From Brachypodium distachyon (Eukaryota > Streptophyta > Magnoliopsida > Poales > Poaceae), in contig NC_016134.3 of assembly GCF_000005505.3 (NCBI RefSeq), positions 30,951,584 through 31,015,583 of the forward strand: 64,000 nt of DNA, read 5' to 3'. Shown here piece after piece: positions 11,382 to 23,529 of this stretch. The notes under the pieces were generated by a model. It saw nothing but the letters and a program-made list of their open reading frames with translations. It was not told the origin of the DNA and ran no database searches. A program made the position numbers and the translations under genes. The first letter of the stretch is position 1; each line of letters starts with the position of its first letter.

Positions 11382-12681
11382 TTAGGGAGAAGACGCACAA
11401 AGTTGGACTAGCGCACATTGGGTGTAGTAGCAGCTCCTTGGTTCTTTTGTTTCAGGCTGGAGTTTAAATACTGGGACATGAAATTCTGATAGTACTGCTG
11501 CTTCTTAGTACTGCCGCCATGGTTCTTCTTCTGCTTCTTTGCATTCGGATTCGAGCCGCATTTCTGTGCTGGGGCGATGCAAGGGTTGAGTTGGATCAAA
11601 GTTTACTGTTCACCTAGTGTACATCATCACACCTTACAAAAAGGTTAAGGTGGTAACGTCTGAATTATGGAAGCAGTTTGGGTGGTCGAGGTCCGAGCTC
11701 GAAGATGGCCTCATCTTCGAGCTCGGACCTCGAATCTACAAGGCTCATCGACCCTAGGAACACACATACGATCGATTCGCTTGAAGAAGCACAAATCTCT
11801 CTTTCGAGTGCCTGTGGCGATACATCGAATAAGCTCGAGAATAGTTCAGCAGCAGTTTAGTCAAACATCATCCGCTCTAGCGCGGTTTTCGACCTAAGTT
11901 CGAACAACCGTTGCAACGAATCATGATAATTATCATTAATTGTGCAAATCATGTCTTTATACCCCTACTATCAGCGCCTCGAACTCGCTTCTCCTCTCTT
12001 TCCTGTCATCCTTTGCGCAGGGTAGCATGTTTTGCAAAAAAAAAAAGTGTTTATACCCTTTCAACAACCCCGATCTTATTCGATCATTTTTTTTCTCTTA
12101 TGATTTCTTGACTATTTCATCTTTACTCCAATAAAGATGTCAAATGGTGACGGTGGTCACGTTCGCTATGATAAATGGGATAACGTACTCACAAAAAAGA
12201 AAGATAAATGGGATAAGTATGCCACTGGGCTAATCTTGACATAGACTAAAACTATGACAAAGTTGATACATACACGAAGCAAAACGTGGTGCACATGCTA
12301 AACTTGCCAACAAATGGACTCTAGGAGTCTAATTTGTTCTTGTTATATTCATAGAAGAGAACTATGTTTTTTTTTTTTTGAAACCAGAAGAGAACTATGT
12401 TGAATGGTCTTAATTTGTTCTGTTCCGACTAAAACGGTGAAACCTCGTTTGCGTGTGTGTGCAACTGTGCATGTGTTATGTACGGGCTCATGGGCTAGGA
12501 GACGAGGTCAGGCCTCGTGTGCCAAAAATCTTTCGGCCCGTTAACTCGTACCAAGGCCCAGTAACTTTTTTTAATACGAAACGAGCAAACCCCCCCAAAA
12601 AAAAACACGTCCCTAATCCAGTCCTTAAACCCCCACGAAACCCTTCTCCTCCGATCACCTCACCCCAATCCATCCCCTCCA
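11382..12681. other. intergenic between WRKY and TOC75-like genes
   Basis: This contains the WRKY 3' UTR, a perfect 22-bp hairpin (11686-11733) and AT-rich DNA. No gene is supported. Confidence 0.5.
11686..11733. repeat. perfect 22-bp inverted repeat with 4-nt loop
   Basis: Positions 11686-11707 are exactly the reverse complement of 11712-11733, with GCCT between them. The stem contains GAGGTCCGAGCTCGAAGATG and is GC-rich. It lies about 300 bp past the WRKY stop codon, outside any ORF. Confidence 0.9.
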
Positions 12682-15600
12682 ATGGCGCCCTTCGCCTCTG
12701 GCTACCGCACGGCCCTCGCCTCCGCCATCTCCGCCGCTGCCGCCTCAGATTCCCGCGACCCTCCTCCTCCTCGCCCCGTCGTCCCCACCGGCGGAGGGGG
12801 TTTCCTGTCGTGGCTCTTCGCCGCCGGCCCGGCGCACGCGGCGGCGGAGCCCTCGTCGAAGCAGGGCTGGGACGCGCACGGGCTCGGGGCTCGGGCGGTG
12901 CCGCTGGCGAGGCTGGACGGGCGGAAGCGGTACAAGGTCTCCGACGTCAGCTTCCTCGACGCCACCACGCCCCGCTGCGGCGGAAGAACGGGGCCCGAGG
13001 ACCCGCTGTTCGAGTCCTCGTCCCTGCGCCCCGGCGGCGTCTACACCCGGGCAAAGATCCTGGAGGAGCTCAAGGCGCTCTCTTCCTCGGGCCTGTTCGA
13101 GCGGGTCCGCCTCAACCCCGTCCGCCCCAACCCCGACGGAACCCTCGCCCTCACCGTCGCCTACGCCGAGTCCGCCTGGCCCGCCGCCCGCCGCCTCCGC
13201 TGCGCCAACGTCGGCGGCCTCATACCCGCCCCGCAGGAGTTCGGCCCCGACGACGACGACGACATGACGGACAGGGAGCGGATGCGCAACGGCGGCAGCG
13301 GCAGCGACAGTTCGAGTCCGAGTACGAGCGCCGGCTGGGCCGCGCCGCGCCGTGCGTGCTGCCGGAGCGCGTGCGGGCGGAGGTGGCGGAGATGGTGAGG
13401 AGGCAGGGGAAGGTCACCGCCAGGCTGCTGCAGAGGGTCAGGGACATGGTTCAGAAGTGGTACCATGATGAGGGGTTTGTGTGCGCGCAGGTTGTCAATT
13501 TCGGGAACCTTGATGCTGGTGAGGTTGTGTGCGAGGTCGTCGAGGGGGAGGTCACCGGTGTCGAGTACCAGTTCCTTGATAAGCTCGGCAATGATGTCGA
13601 GGGGAGAACCCGGGTCCCTGTCATTGATAGAGAGCTGCCACAGCAGGTACTATTTGTTTCTACTGAACATGTGTACAACATGAGAGAGAGAGACAGGATG
13701 ATCTGTCATTAGGATTACTAATAATCAACATAATTCTATATGATGCTCCACGATTGATTAGCATGTTCTTGTCAAGATTCAAGAGTTCTAACCATTGTCT
13801 ATGTTGATGATCTGCTCTTGCAGCTTCGGCCAGGCCATATCTTCAGCATCGAGGCAGGGAAGCAAGCGCAGAAGAACATACACTCTCTGGGAGTGTTCTC
13901 CAACATAGAGGTGAATCCATGCCCTGACGATAAAACCCAAGGGGGTATTGGTTGAGATCAAGCTAATTGAACAAGATCCCAAATCAGCCGAAGTGACCGC
14001 AGATTGGAGCATTGTGCCAGGGCGTCAGGGGCGGCCAACTCTTGTAATGTGCCTGCAATCTTTTTTGTATCCTCGTAAAACCTGTAGTTTTTATATCTAA
14101 TGGAGGGGCTTTCTTTGTTTCAGCAATCTATTCAACCTGGGGGAAGTGTGTCGTTTGAGCACCGCAACATCTGTGGCCTCAACAGATCTCTCACTGGTTC
14201 TGTCGCATCCAGCAACCTGCTCAACCCTCAGGTGAATTGGTGATGGCCTAATGGGTGATTCTTGTGAGATCAATGGGTCTTTTCGAGCTCTTTTCGTGAT
14301 TATGCTTAGCATTAGTTCACAGGGGTGATTTCATATAAGGGGCAGCATTTTTTTTAGTTTCTGTTATTATATTAGGAGGGTGAGATTATGCTTCTTTGTC
14401 TCTTTGGGCAGCTACATAACTTGTGATCTGGACATTCCATATGCACCTTCACTTATCCATTTTCTTTATTGGGTCTAAGGATGATCTTTCGTTCAAGCTT
14501 GAGTACACACATCCTTACTTAGATGGTGTAAAAAACCATGGCAAGAACCGCACCTTCAAAACCAGCTGCTTCAACACCAAGAAATTGAGCCCCGTCTTCG
14601 TCACTGGCCCTGGCATGGAAGAAGCTCTGCCCATGGGTCGACAGAGTCTGGATCAAAGCTAACATAACAGAGGTTTGCACAAATCAATAATGCCCCCTAG
14701 GTGTTGAAATGAAAGGCTTACATTTTCAAACAGAGGAAGTGCTCCCTCCTTTCATATATTTCTCTTTCCATGAACAGTCAAATAAATGCTTGAACTTCAA
14801 GCATCATATCCAACATGAGAAATTTTTCTGAATTACAATCCTGGATTTGCAGAACCTCACGAAGCAGAGCAAGTTGACGTACGGGCTTGTTGTAGAAGAG
14901 ATCACGACACACGACAAGAGCAACGATGTGTGCACGCACGGGCTCCGAACGACGGCCACGGGCGCCCTGGGCATGGATGGGCCTCCCACAATGTTCAGCG
15001 GCACAGGCGTAGACCGGATGGCATTCCTGCAGGCCAATGTGACCCAGGACAACACGGAGATCGTCAATGGCGCGACCATTGGCGACAGATGCATCTTCCA
15101 GGTATCAGAGTAGTCTTCCAGCTTCCAAAAGTTCCAAGAGCAAATTCCCAAGACTTCATTTTTTTTTTTGAACATTCATTCTTGTTCTATATACATTCTG
15201 CAGTTGGACCAAGGCCTGGGCATTGGGAGCAAGAACCCATTTTTCAACCGGCACCAGCTGACCATGACAAAGTTCATGAATCTAAACAAACAAGAGAATG
15301 GCGCTGGCAAGCCGCTGCCGGTGGTCCTTGTCGCCCATGGACGCTACGCAGGCTGTGTGGGAGACCTGCCAAGCTATGAGACGTTTCCGCTTGGAGGCCC
15401 CCACTCGGTCAGGGGCTATGGCATGGGCGAACTCGGCGCTTCCAGGAACCTTCTTGAGGCAAGCATTTACATTACTAAGCGCATATATAAAGTTCTTCCT
15501 ATACGCCATTTCAGTCGCCAGTGTCATTTCGAGCATGTTTGGTTGCTACCCTGGTGCAAATATGCCTGGCCGGGACCCTCCCTGAGAACTGCCTGTGAGC

Positions 15601-16138
15601 TGTTTGCTTGCTGACCTGGCAGCTGCCTGATTCAGGCCACCAAATTCGTGCGCCTGAGCTCTGGCTTCTATAAACGGAGTGTGCCTGAGCTGACTACTTC
15701 ACTATTCTCTACTAGTTTTTGTTCAGGCAAAAGATGTCAACCAAACAACAATTTTGTTGTGTGCCTGGCCAGGCCAAAAAAGATAAATTCACAGGCTACT
15801 TTCAGGCAGCACATTTTGTCAGGCATGGTCTTCAGGTCTCCAACCAAACAGACCCTTCTTCTGCCACTCAATCTGTTGTGCAGGTTGCTGCTGAGGTGCG
15901 CATCCCCGTCCCTCTGATGAAGAAGCAGCAGACACAGGTGTACGCCTTCGCCAAGCACGGCACTGACCTGGGGAGCTCCAAGGATGTCAAGGGGAACCCG
16001 ACGGAGTTTTTCCAGCGTGCTGGCCATGGATCGTCGTACAGTGTTGGTGTCAAGCTCGGACCCATCAGAGCAGAGTACGCCGTGGACCACAACGCTGGCA
16101 CTGGAGCCCTCTTCTTCAGGTTCGGCGAGAGATTCTGA
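12682..16138 (+). pseudogene. TOC75-like plastid protein-import channel, three frameshifts
   Basis: Seven exons (12682-13646, 13824-14043, 14124-14231, 14480-14672, 14853-15101, 15204-15458, 15884-16138) match the chloroplast outer-envelope channel TOC75: POTRA-containing N-terminal half, then an Omp85-type beta-barrel with the conserved VRGYGMGELGASRN segment (exon 6) and a C-terminal FFRFGERF. TOC75 forms the preprotein pore of the TOC complex. Three breaks interrupt the frame: near 13275-13310 (a GC-rich GGC/CAG run), near 13950 (two bases apparently missing after GGTATT) and near 14630 (before the WVDR segment). All splice sites remain usable, though intron 6 uses a GC donor. The N-terminus lacks the long poly-Gly tract of canonical TOC75 transit peptides. 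This may be a degenerating paralogue or a good gene with assembly errors; similarity to TOC75 itself is unambiguous. Confidence 0.85.
15536..15850. mobile_element. MITE-like insertion in TOC75-like intron 6
   Basis: The insert is bounded by TGTTTGGTTG on the left and CAACCAAACA on the right, with further imperfect inverted matches inside (GCCTGGCC / GGCCAGGC). It fills most of the intron. Family not assigned. Confidence 0.55.
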
Positions 16139-16455
16139 ACAGGGTCATCTTTTTCACGCAGGTCCAGTCACTGGGCAAAAAGCCACAGGTTTTTGAACTT
16201 GTAATTTATACTTGCAGTTTGCTAACTAGAGTGTTTCCTGTTTCTGTTCCATTCTAGGGTTATACCATTGTTAGCAAGAGGAATTTGGGACACAGCTTGA
16301 AGAGAATTTCAGTAGAACTTTATGCCTGGTGTCAAGGGTACCAATGCGATGAATGAATGAACAATGTTGTGAACTTACATAAATGCAATGACTAAACCAA
16401 AAATGAGCGAACAAGGAAACTAGTTCTCTGTTGCTGTTTCGTCTAGCATCGCGCT

Positions 16456-18854
16456 CTATGCTCTACTCATGTACTGGCCGGTTCTCGAATCAATTAGAAC
16501 ATCATCGCCTACATCCACGAAAGATGGCACATTGACAACAGCTCCTGTTTCCAGGGTTGCAGGCTTTGTTCCTCCTGTGGAACACAGAAAATGAATTAGA
16601 TGATGTTTACCTCCATCATAAAAGGAATATACATGACAATTCTGCAATCCTCATATCTATACTGTATGCAGTTATACTTCCATTAGCATGGTGCATGACT
16701 AAACAATAATGTGAACATAAAAGGCTTTTAAGATTTCAGGAAAATGATCGTCAATGTTTAGCTGAGTGAAGTACTTTTATATCAAATTCTATGCTACGGC
16801 TCATGCGAATCTAGCAGAAGCCTAAAATGATTTAGCATACTGTTAAATAAAATTCTTAAAACAGGTGTATCAGGCTAAGCACTCCTTCTACCTTGTGCAC
16901 TGTCACCTTGCCCTGGATCAGTCTCAGTTACAGTCAGCCGAACAGTGATGGGAAGGTCAAAATCGATGATCTGCAGAATAACTTAAATGTAAATGGCCAA
17001 TATTTATCTTGTGCTGTGCAGGAATATATAACATGATCAAGTAGCATAGCATCGAAAAGTATGAGAAGGTGGATAGAAGATGGCATGAAAACAGGAAATA
17101 CCCGCCCATTCCAGTATAACAAATTGCAGTCCATTCCCTCTTTCAACCACTTTTGCTTGTCGCCAACATCTGATTCATTTAAGCGACTTTCTTCAAAGGT
17201 CGTCTGCAAGGGGAAAAAAGAAGAAGATAAGGACATTGCACACTTGACTAATGCGCAGTACTGATCTCTTGGTTTACATTCAGGCATCTTGCTTTCTGGG
17301 ATGACAGAAATGTGACATTCCACTTTCTGCAACTAGATCATTTACTTTTCTGGAAAGGGACGGGAATTGCTTTATTGGACCAATCTGGCTCCTGGTTCGC
17401 CATTCTTATTAGAAAAAATTGAAACGATAAATTTGGAGAGTTTCCTCGATAGAGCTGAAGCCTTATCATGAAATTCTACCATCTAAAACAGTTGCCAGAT
17501 GTCCAAATTTTTTACATCAGTTATCTATGCATAACTCAATCCATAGTTATCTATCTAAATTGAACTCCTGTAGTTACCAGCTTACTCTAGCTCATTTACA
17601 GCAGAAGATGCAATGAAGAAACTAAATGAATGAAACACATAAGCATCTCGAAGGTACTTTGGTAATGACATATTTGAGAGAAAATGAAGTTCGTACCAGA
17701 TCCATGAATACAAACTGGGGGCCATCCTTGTATGTAAATTGTTTGGTTTCCTTTGAAATAGACGCCTCCTGGATCTGAAAATAGAACAAAGTGGCAGCTA
17801 TAGATTGCTGCATAGCCAAGTGGATGCATGTACCGAAGCATAAATATAGAACACACACACACACACACAAAGAACTGCTAAACTCAGCTTCAGATTCTGA
17901 AAAGCGAGTCTCTGCTCAGATTACCGTACTTCCAGCTCGAAATGTTTTCTCAACCGTGTTGCCGGAGACATAATTGCGCATTTTTGTCCTCACGAAAGCG
18001 GCACCTTTTCCAGGCTTGACATGGAGAAACTCTGTTGTTACATGGAGAAGGAAGAGTCGGTTGTCGTGTTTGTTAAAGAAACAAGACATGATAATATGAG
18101 CAATAGATGGCTAGCTACGTCCCCATGAGCGTGTTCGCCAAAAAAGTGTCTGCTAATTGCAGTCTCACATTGCTTCAGAAAACACCAACCGCCAGCTCGG
18201 GGCAAGAATTCCTTCTTTTTTTTGTTGGGTTATGAGTTACCACAAAGCATATAATCACAAACAAGCAAACAATCAGGATCATTAGTTGGACAACCATTTT
18301 GGGCAGAGGCAACAGCTTGATTGCAGACTATAATGTTAAAGGCACATGATTCTTTGCGGTTAACGTAGCATGGAAGTTGGAAGCTACGCAAATCAATCAA
18401 TGCCAATGGTTGAGCTTGAGCAGAGATGGAAGTAAAATGGATGAATTTCTCATAGTGATGGATACTACATTCACCGGTCTATCCTCTGACAGAGGTTTTT
18501 CTACTCAATTGGACACACGGCAGTGGAAAAGAAAAAGGTGGATTCCAGTGTTCCCCTACCAAGGATCTTCCACGGCGCGCCGTCCACCTCGAGGTTGAGC
18601 CCCACCTTGATGTCGTTGCTGGACAGCGCGTAGACACCTGCAAAGGGGATGGATTGGAATATTGGATCCTCAAGCTGCCGACGGACTGAAGAGAAACCGC
18701 CAGAGGGGTACAGCAGCAAGGGTTGGTCGTACTCACGGGCGAGGCGGGAGCGAAGGCGGAGGGGCCGCGTCCCGGCGAGGCAGAAGGAAGGCGGCCGCCG
18801 GAGATCGAAGGAGGAGCTGGTGGCGCCGGCGGCGAGGTGGCGGAGAGCGGCCAT
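16456..18854 (-). CDS. EFP: elongation factor P, organellar (plastid or mitochondrial)
   Basis: On the minus strand, exons 18854-18737, 18637-18560, 18031-17925, 17774-17697, 17203-17102, 16970-16892 and 16574-16456 (all GT-AG) join to 226 codons with no interruption. An N-terminal Arg/Ser/Ala-rich stretch of about 40 residues looks like an organellar transit peptide. The mature part has the three beta-barrel layout of bacterial EF-P: KOW-like N-domain with the tip loop PGKG (exon 3; this Lys is the beta-lysylated residue in bacteria), an OB domain, and a C-terminal OB domain ending GQYMSRA. EF-P relieves ribosome stalling at proline runs. The start at 18854 is preferred over an in-frame ATG at 18968 because the residues between them are not needed for a targeting peptide. 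The gene ends 317 bp from the end of the convergent TOC75-like gene. Confidence 0.93.
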
Positions 18855-20429
18855 TGGTTTTGTTCGTCCTCTCTCTCTCTGCTCTTTCAGTCTGCGCTCT
18901 GCTGCGAGAAATTTGGACGATAAGGAAGAGGATGACACGCCCGGTGGTGGGTGGGACCCATCTGTCATTGACGTCCCGCGGCTTTACGGACACACTGGCA
19001 CCTGAGTGGGACCCCGCTTGTCATTGGCTGGCACCAAACACTCCGTTTCTTTTCTTTCAGTGAAGACCACAACTTTTGAAGGTGGGGCCAAAATTCTAAA
19101 TTCAAACATTATTCGCTTTTGATTAAAAAAATTTGAAAAGAAAATGATTCCGTAACCTCTGTCTCGGTGTCGAATTTAGTTATGTTTTACTTTTTTTTCA
19201 CACCAAAGTTGACGTATTTTGTTTCGTTAAGACAATGTTTGACCAATAAAAACTCTATTGATATTTGTTTTTTCATACATGAAATTTATATTAATGGATC
19301 CGTTTTTAAAAGTTCTTGCTAATGTTCATGATTTTCGTATCATATAACTTAAAGATTAATAGAGTAATTGTTGGCTGCTACTTCCTCTTAAGATTCTTGA
19401 AACAGCAGGAAAGATCATTCCTTTGAAATTAAGTGTCGTGTACTCTAGAAACACAGCAAAGAAGTTGAGATACCTTAACAATTGCTGAAAAAGGACTCAT
19501 CAAGAAGATGAGTGGAATCAGGTTCTGTTCCAGTCGCTACTACTTGTCTCCAGAGGTTGCAAGTGAATATGTAGCGGAAAGCGACAGCGGAATTCCTTCA
19601 GGTGCAAAGTGCAAACCCATGATACGTATAGTTTCGGGAATTAATTCTTCTCTGTCTCATCATCTGCTATTTTAGGCATTTGTCTAGGAAAGCTACTTTT
19701 GTTTACTTATTTGTCATTTCTAAGGCCATCTAATACTGTACAATGGAAATCATATAAACAAAATGAACTCTATCTGGACTATAAATGTTCAATTCCTTTT
19801 TCTTATCTGTATTTTCTTTCGATCGCTGGAAATATGCTAAGTAGACCCAGAAAACACATAATTGTGTGTCATAGTTAAAAAAAAAATACATTACCATTAT
19901 GGATAGGAGTACTGCTACTACGCCTACTTATTGAGGAATGCAAAAATAAAATATATAAAAAAAGAAAACATCACTAGACAGCACCATTTGAGAAGAAGAC
20001 ATATGTGTCCATTGGGAAATCCATGTCTTTTGGCCAACCAAAAGACCACCCCAACACATACCCATCCTAGAAACACCCAAAACAAGAAAACAAATGCAAA
20101 ATGGAACCATCTTCGCAATAAACAAATATATATATATATTGACCAAAAAAGAATCCTGAAAAGGAATTGGAAAAAATATCTCATATGCTCCAAACCCGAA
20201 ATGACAAGGACACTACTACACACATTCGCATTCCAGCCCCTTTTTGCATTTTGCACAGCGCACCACACAGATATCTTGAACGCCGTAATTTACACTTACA
20301 ACCCTTTGCAAAACCCAAAATCACACCGACGGCAGCAACAAGTCAACAACCCTAGTAAGCAAAGGACGGAGTAATATGGAACTTTGCGGTTTAGTCCTCT
20401 ACCTAGGAAGAAATCAAGTACGGAGTACA
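18855..20429. other. intergenic, EF-P promoter side and AT-rich DNA
   Basis: GC-rich DNA up to about 18960 is probably the EF-P promoter or 5' UTR. The rest is AT-rich and no gene is supported. Confidence 0.5.
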
Positions 20430-21035
20430 TCATCTTCTTCCTCGGGCGCCGTCTTCTCCGGCTCCGGCGGCGGCGCCGGGGTCAGGAACCAGGAGGGATG
20501 CACGGCAGTTGGGGCAGGAGGAGTGGGCGGCGAGCCAGGCGTCGATGCAGCGGACGTGGAAGCCATGGCGGCACCGCGGCAGCACGCGCACCTTCTCCCC
20601 GCCCGCGAACTCGCCCAGGCAGATCGCGCACTCCGCCGCCGCCGCCCTCCCCTCCGCCGTAACTCCATTAGAAGCGCCGTAGACCTCCACCGGGATCCGC
20701 CGCAGCGCCTTCCTCTTCAGCCCCGCCGACGCCGGCGCCGGAGAAGAAGAAGAAGACGGAGCTGAGGACGAAGAAGAGAGGCGGCGGGCGCAGTGGAGGC
20801 AGCAGCGTACGAGCGAGTTGAGCCCGAGAGCGAAGATCAGGACGCACAGCAGCGCCGCCAGGATGATCACCATGTTCGCGTCAAAGCTTCCGCCATTGCC
20901 GCCGCCGCTGCTGTTACTGTTGTTCGTCGTCGTCGTCGTGAAGGTGCCGCCGGCCGACGCCGCCGCCGCGGCCGGGGTCACCAGCGGCGGCGCCGTCGTG
21001 TCTGCGCCGCCGCCGCTCAGCCGCCGCGCACCCAT
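20430..21035 (-). CDS. ATL-type RING-H2 E3 ubiquitin ligase
   Basis: An intronless 201-codon gene. It has one hydrophobic segment at residues 55-80 (membrane anchor), a basic and Ser-rich stretch, a GLD-like motif (residues 106-117) and a RING-H2 domain. The eight zinc ligands are C136, C139, C155, H157, H160, C163, C174 and C177, in the canonical C-X2-C-X15-C-X1-H-X2-H-X2-C-X10-C-X2-C spacing. W167 and P175, needed for E2 contact in the family, are present. The N-terminus is low-complexity (Ala, Thr, Asn, Gly). Lack of introns, one transmembrane segment and the GLD motif are the signature of the plant ATL family, many members of which are induced early by pathogens. The substrate cannot be read from the sequence. 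Confidence 0.93.
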   Translation of the reverse strand: MGARRLSGGGADTTAPPLVTPAAAAASAGGTFTTTTTNNSNSSGGGNGGSFDANMVIILAALLCVLIFALGLNSLVRCCLHCARRLSSSSSAPSSSSSPAPASAGLKRKALRRIPVEVYGASNGVTAEGRAAAAECAICLGEFAGGEKVRVLPRCRHGFHVRCIDAWLAAHSSCPNCRASLLVPDPGAAAGAGEDGARGRR

Positions 21036-21405
21036 GTTCTTGGCTCGCTAGCTGCAGGAAGAAGAAGAAGCAATGGCAGGCCGCTCTAGCTTGATTTTTT
21101 TTTGGAGGGAGAGGAGAGAGATGGAATGAATTAGGAGGAACCGAGACATCTTTCTTTCATTTTCCCGTTTTTGTTCCTTGTTTGTGTACTGGCAAAGGTG
21201 AAAGCGAAAGTGAAAGTGAGAGCAGCTCTTGTCTGAATTTGATCCGTCAGCTTCGATCGCCATGGATGGAGCTACAGCTATACAGTCCCTCTTTTAATCA
21301 TCTTTTGTAAGTACTCCACTAAGGCACTAATATGCTTTCCTTGCCCTCCGTTGCTTCCTAATATTCCTCGGTTTAATTGACACGTGCATTATTTCCTCCT
21401 AAGTA

Positions 21406-21513
21406 CTCCTTCGGTTTTATAATTCTTGTCGAAATATTTCATGTATCTAGACATTTTTTAAGAATAGATGCATCCATTTGAGACAAATTTGAGACAAGAA
21501 TTATGAAACGGAG
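21406..21513. mobile_element. Stowaway-like MITE
   Basis: Inverted ends start CTCCTTCGGTTTTATAATTC and end in a matching GAATTATGAAACGGAG, adjacent to TA, as in Tc1/mariner-derived Stowaway elements of grasses. Confidence 0.75.
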
Positions 21514-22059
21514 GAACTAATACTGTTTTGATTTCATACATACAAACTCTGTACAGTACAAGACAGTATCGGCACTGTCAACGTCTGTACTGCAATCCAC
21601 TGGAGCATATACGTACGCATCCATAATACCCTTGGGAAAATGATGCATCGATCAAGAGTGCTACTACCATTCGTATTATTTATTATTTTCAGGTAAGAGA
21701 AGGAAAAAAGAAAGAGATAAACGGGCCGGAATCTTCAATAATAACAGGAAGCAGCAGCAAACAGCACGAGGTTCTTTCGTCTAGGCCGCGGATCCCACCG
21801 GCGTTTATGGGCTTTGTGGCCCACGGTAGCAGCGGGCTGGAGAAGGTAGGAGAGACATGCATGGGCCGGAAGTTTCACGTTGGTCTGGCAACCAGCGTTT
21901 AAAAAAACGAGCAATAAAATGAGCCCAAATGCTTGAAAGTGCATACGCACTTTCTGCCGTCCTCGAGCAGAACCGTCCGTTGCGTCCGGGGCAATCCATC
22001 GCTGCGCCGCTTTTTGGATAGGATCACAGGACTGGAAGCACGTTTTGGGGCGGGGCCCA

Positions 22060-22316
22060 GCTGTCGGCACCCATTTTCTGCCTGTAGTTTCCCTGCTCGT
22101 CTTCCTCCTCGTTTCCCCAACCTTTTCTCCTTTTTTTGTTTTCTCCTCCGCGCAGCCGCGCAGGCGATTTCGAGGCGACGGATTTTTCGACGGCGAGCGG
22201 CGCCGCTGCGGCGAACGAGGACCTGCACCCGGGAGGCGCGCGTCGCGGGCTACCACGAGCGGCCGCCGTAGTCGCCGGCGTCGTTTTTCTGCGCGGCGAC
22301 GAAGGGGAGCACACCG
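22060..22316 (+). other. GC-rich leader-like block with splice-donor-like end
   Basis: A CT-rich stretch followed by GC-rich DNA ends at GTGAGT-like sequence (22317), then T-rich intron-like DNA containing GATCTA repeats. This is how 5' UTR exons of grass genes usually look, yet no coding exon follows within several kb. It may be a promoter/leader left behind by a lost gene, or the start of a non-coding transcript. Confidence 0.35.
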
Positions 22317-23529
22317 GTGAGTTCGATTGGGTTGGATTGAAGAACTGCATGTTGTGGGGTGAGATCTAGGGTGTGTCCTGTTTTCTTTTCGAGGGGAGTT
22401 CGAGTGTCGCATCGAGCAAGACGGGACGGATCGAGCACCGTGAGGCGAATTCGAGACTGTTTATCGATCTAAGCAATTTTTAGATCGCCCCCGTCTAAAA
22501 TCCGCGGTGTTCGTGCTGTTTTTTTAACAGGATTTCGATCTAGAGAGAGGGGGTAATATGATCCTGGTGTTTCCCCCGTTTTTAGATCCCTCGGAGTAGT
22601 TTGCTTTTGTTAGAACAGACACTGTTTTTTGGGGCAAATCATGTGCCCATTTGAGTGTTAGAACACAGACGGGTTCTCTGTGTCTTTTGGGAAATGAGGC
22701 TTTGTTTTAGATTTTAGATGTGTTTTTTGTCTAACCTAGTCTAGCGCCAGCGCCCAACGCCCAGTAGGTAGCAGCAAGCCAGCAATAGAGTAATTCTCAT
22801 TCTTGTATCCTTCTTGTATACGCCCAACTCGAATGTGGGCAATGCTACAGAATGTTGCTCATCTAGCTACAACCGTGTCCTATATGTTTCTTTGAACTGA
22901 ATTTGCTACTTTGCTAATAGTGAAGCTGTGAAATATAACAAGGTTAATTTGCCTTTTGATCTAAGCAGTTTTTGCTTATGTGTTTCTGAAATTTACGGTA
23001 CCAACACTAATTATTGCTTCCAGATTTTTGTCAGGTGCAACATGGCAACGCAAATTATTAGTCAGGTGCAATCTGGCAAAATTTACTGATGAACGGTGAC
23101 CCTCCAATCATTTAGGCGTCCTGTGGGGTGGCCAAAGAAGGTCATGCCGCAAGGAGGCTTATCGTTCTACACAGGCACCACTGGCACTGGCTGACCAGCC
23201 ATGATCATGAAGTTGCCGGCGTCGATATGGAATCTCTGAAGGTAAACATGTAGGAATCGTCCGGCTACTATTTGCTTGCCGAGACCTGAGAAGGATACAT
23301 ACATGTCTATTTTGTCTACCTACCGATTTTATTTTGAATTTTTCGACACAATGGGCAGCAACTATTATTCATTTATAACTTGTTCATTACAGATGAGTCT
23401 CCCGATCGATCACTGAACAGTAGTTATGTTGTATTAATATCATTTATAGGTGTTGAGTGTTGACAAAAAGCATGAACTGAGAATTATACTTGTTCTTAGT
23501 ATTGGCACACATTTTTTTGCCGTATTGTG

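Noticed and set aside
12453..13712. A 419-codon plus-strand ORF overlapping the TOC75-like exon 1
   Set aside because: Only its last third matches TOC75. The first two thirds are an Arg/Pro-rich shadow of the GC-rich exon in another frame. It is explained by the frameshift near 13300 and does not represent a second gene.
21735..22412. A 225-codon minus-strand ORF
   Set aside because: Arg/Pro-rich, no motif, driven by GC content opposite the leader-like block.
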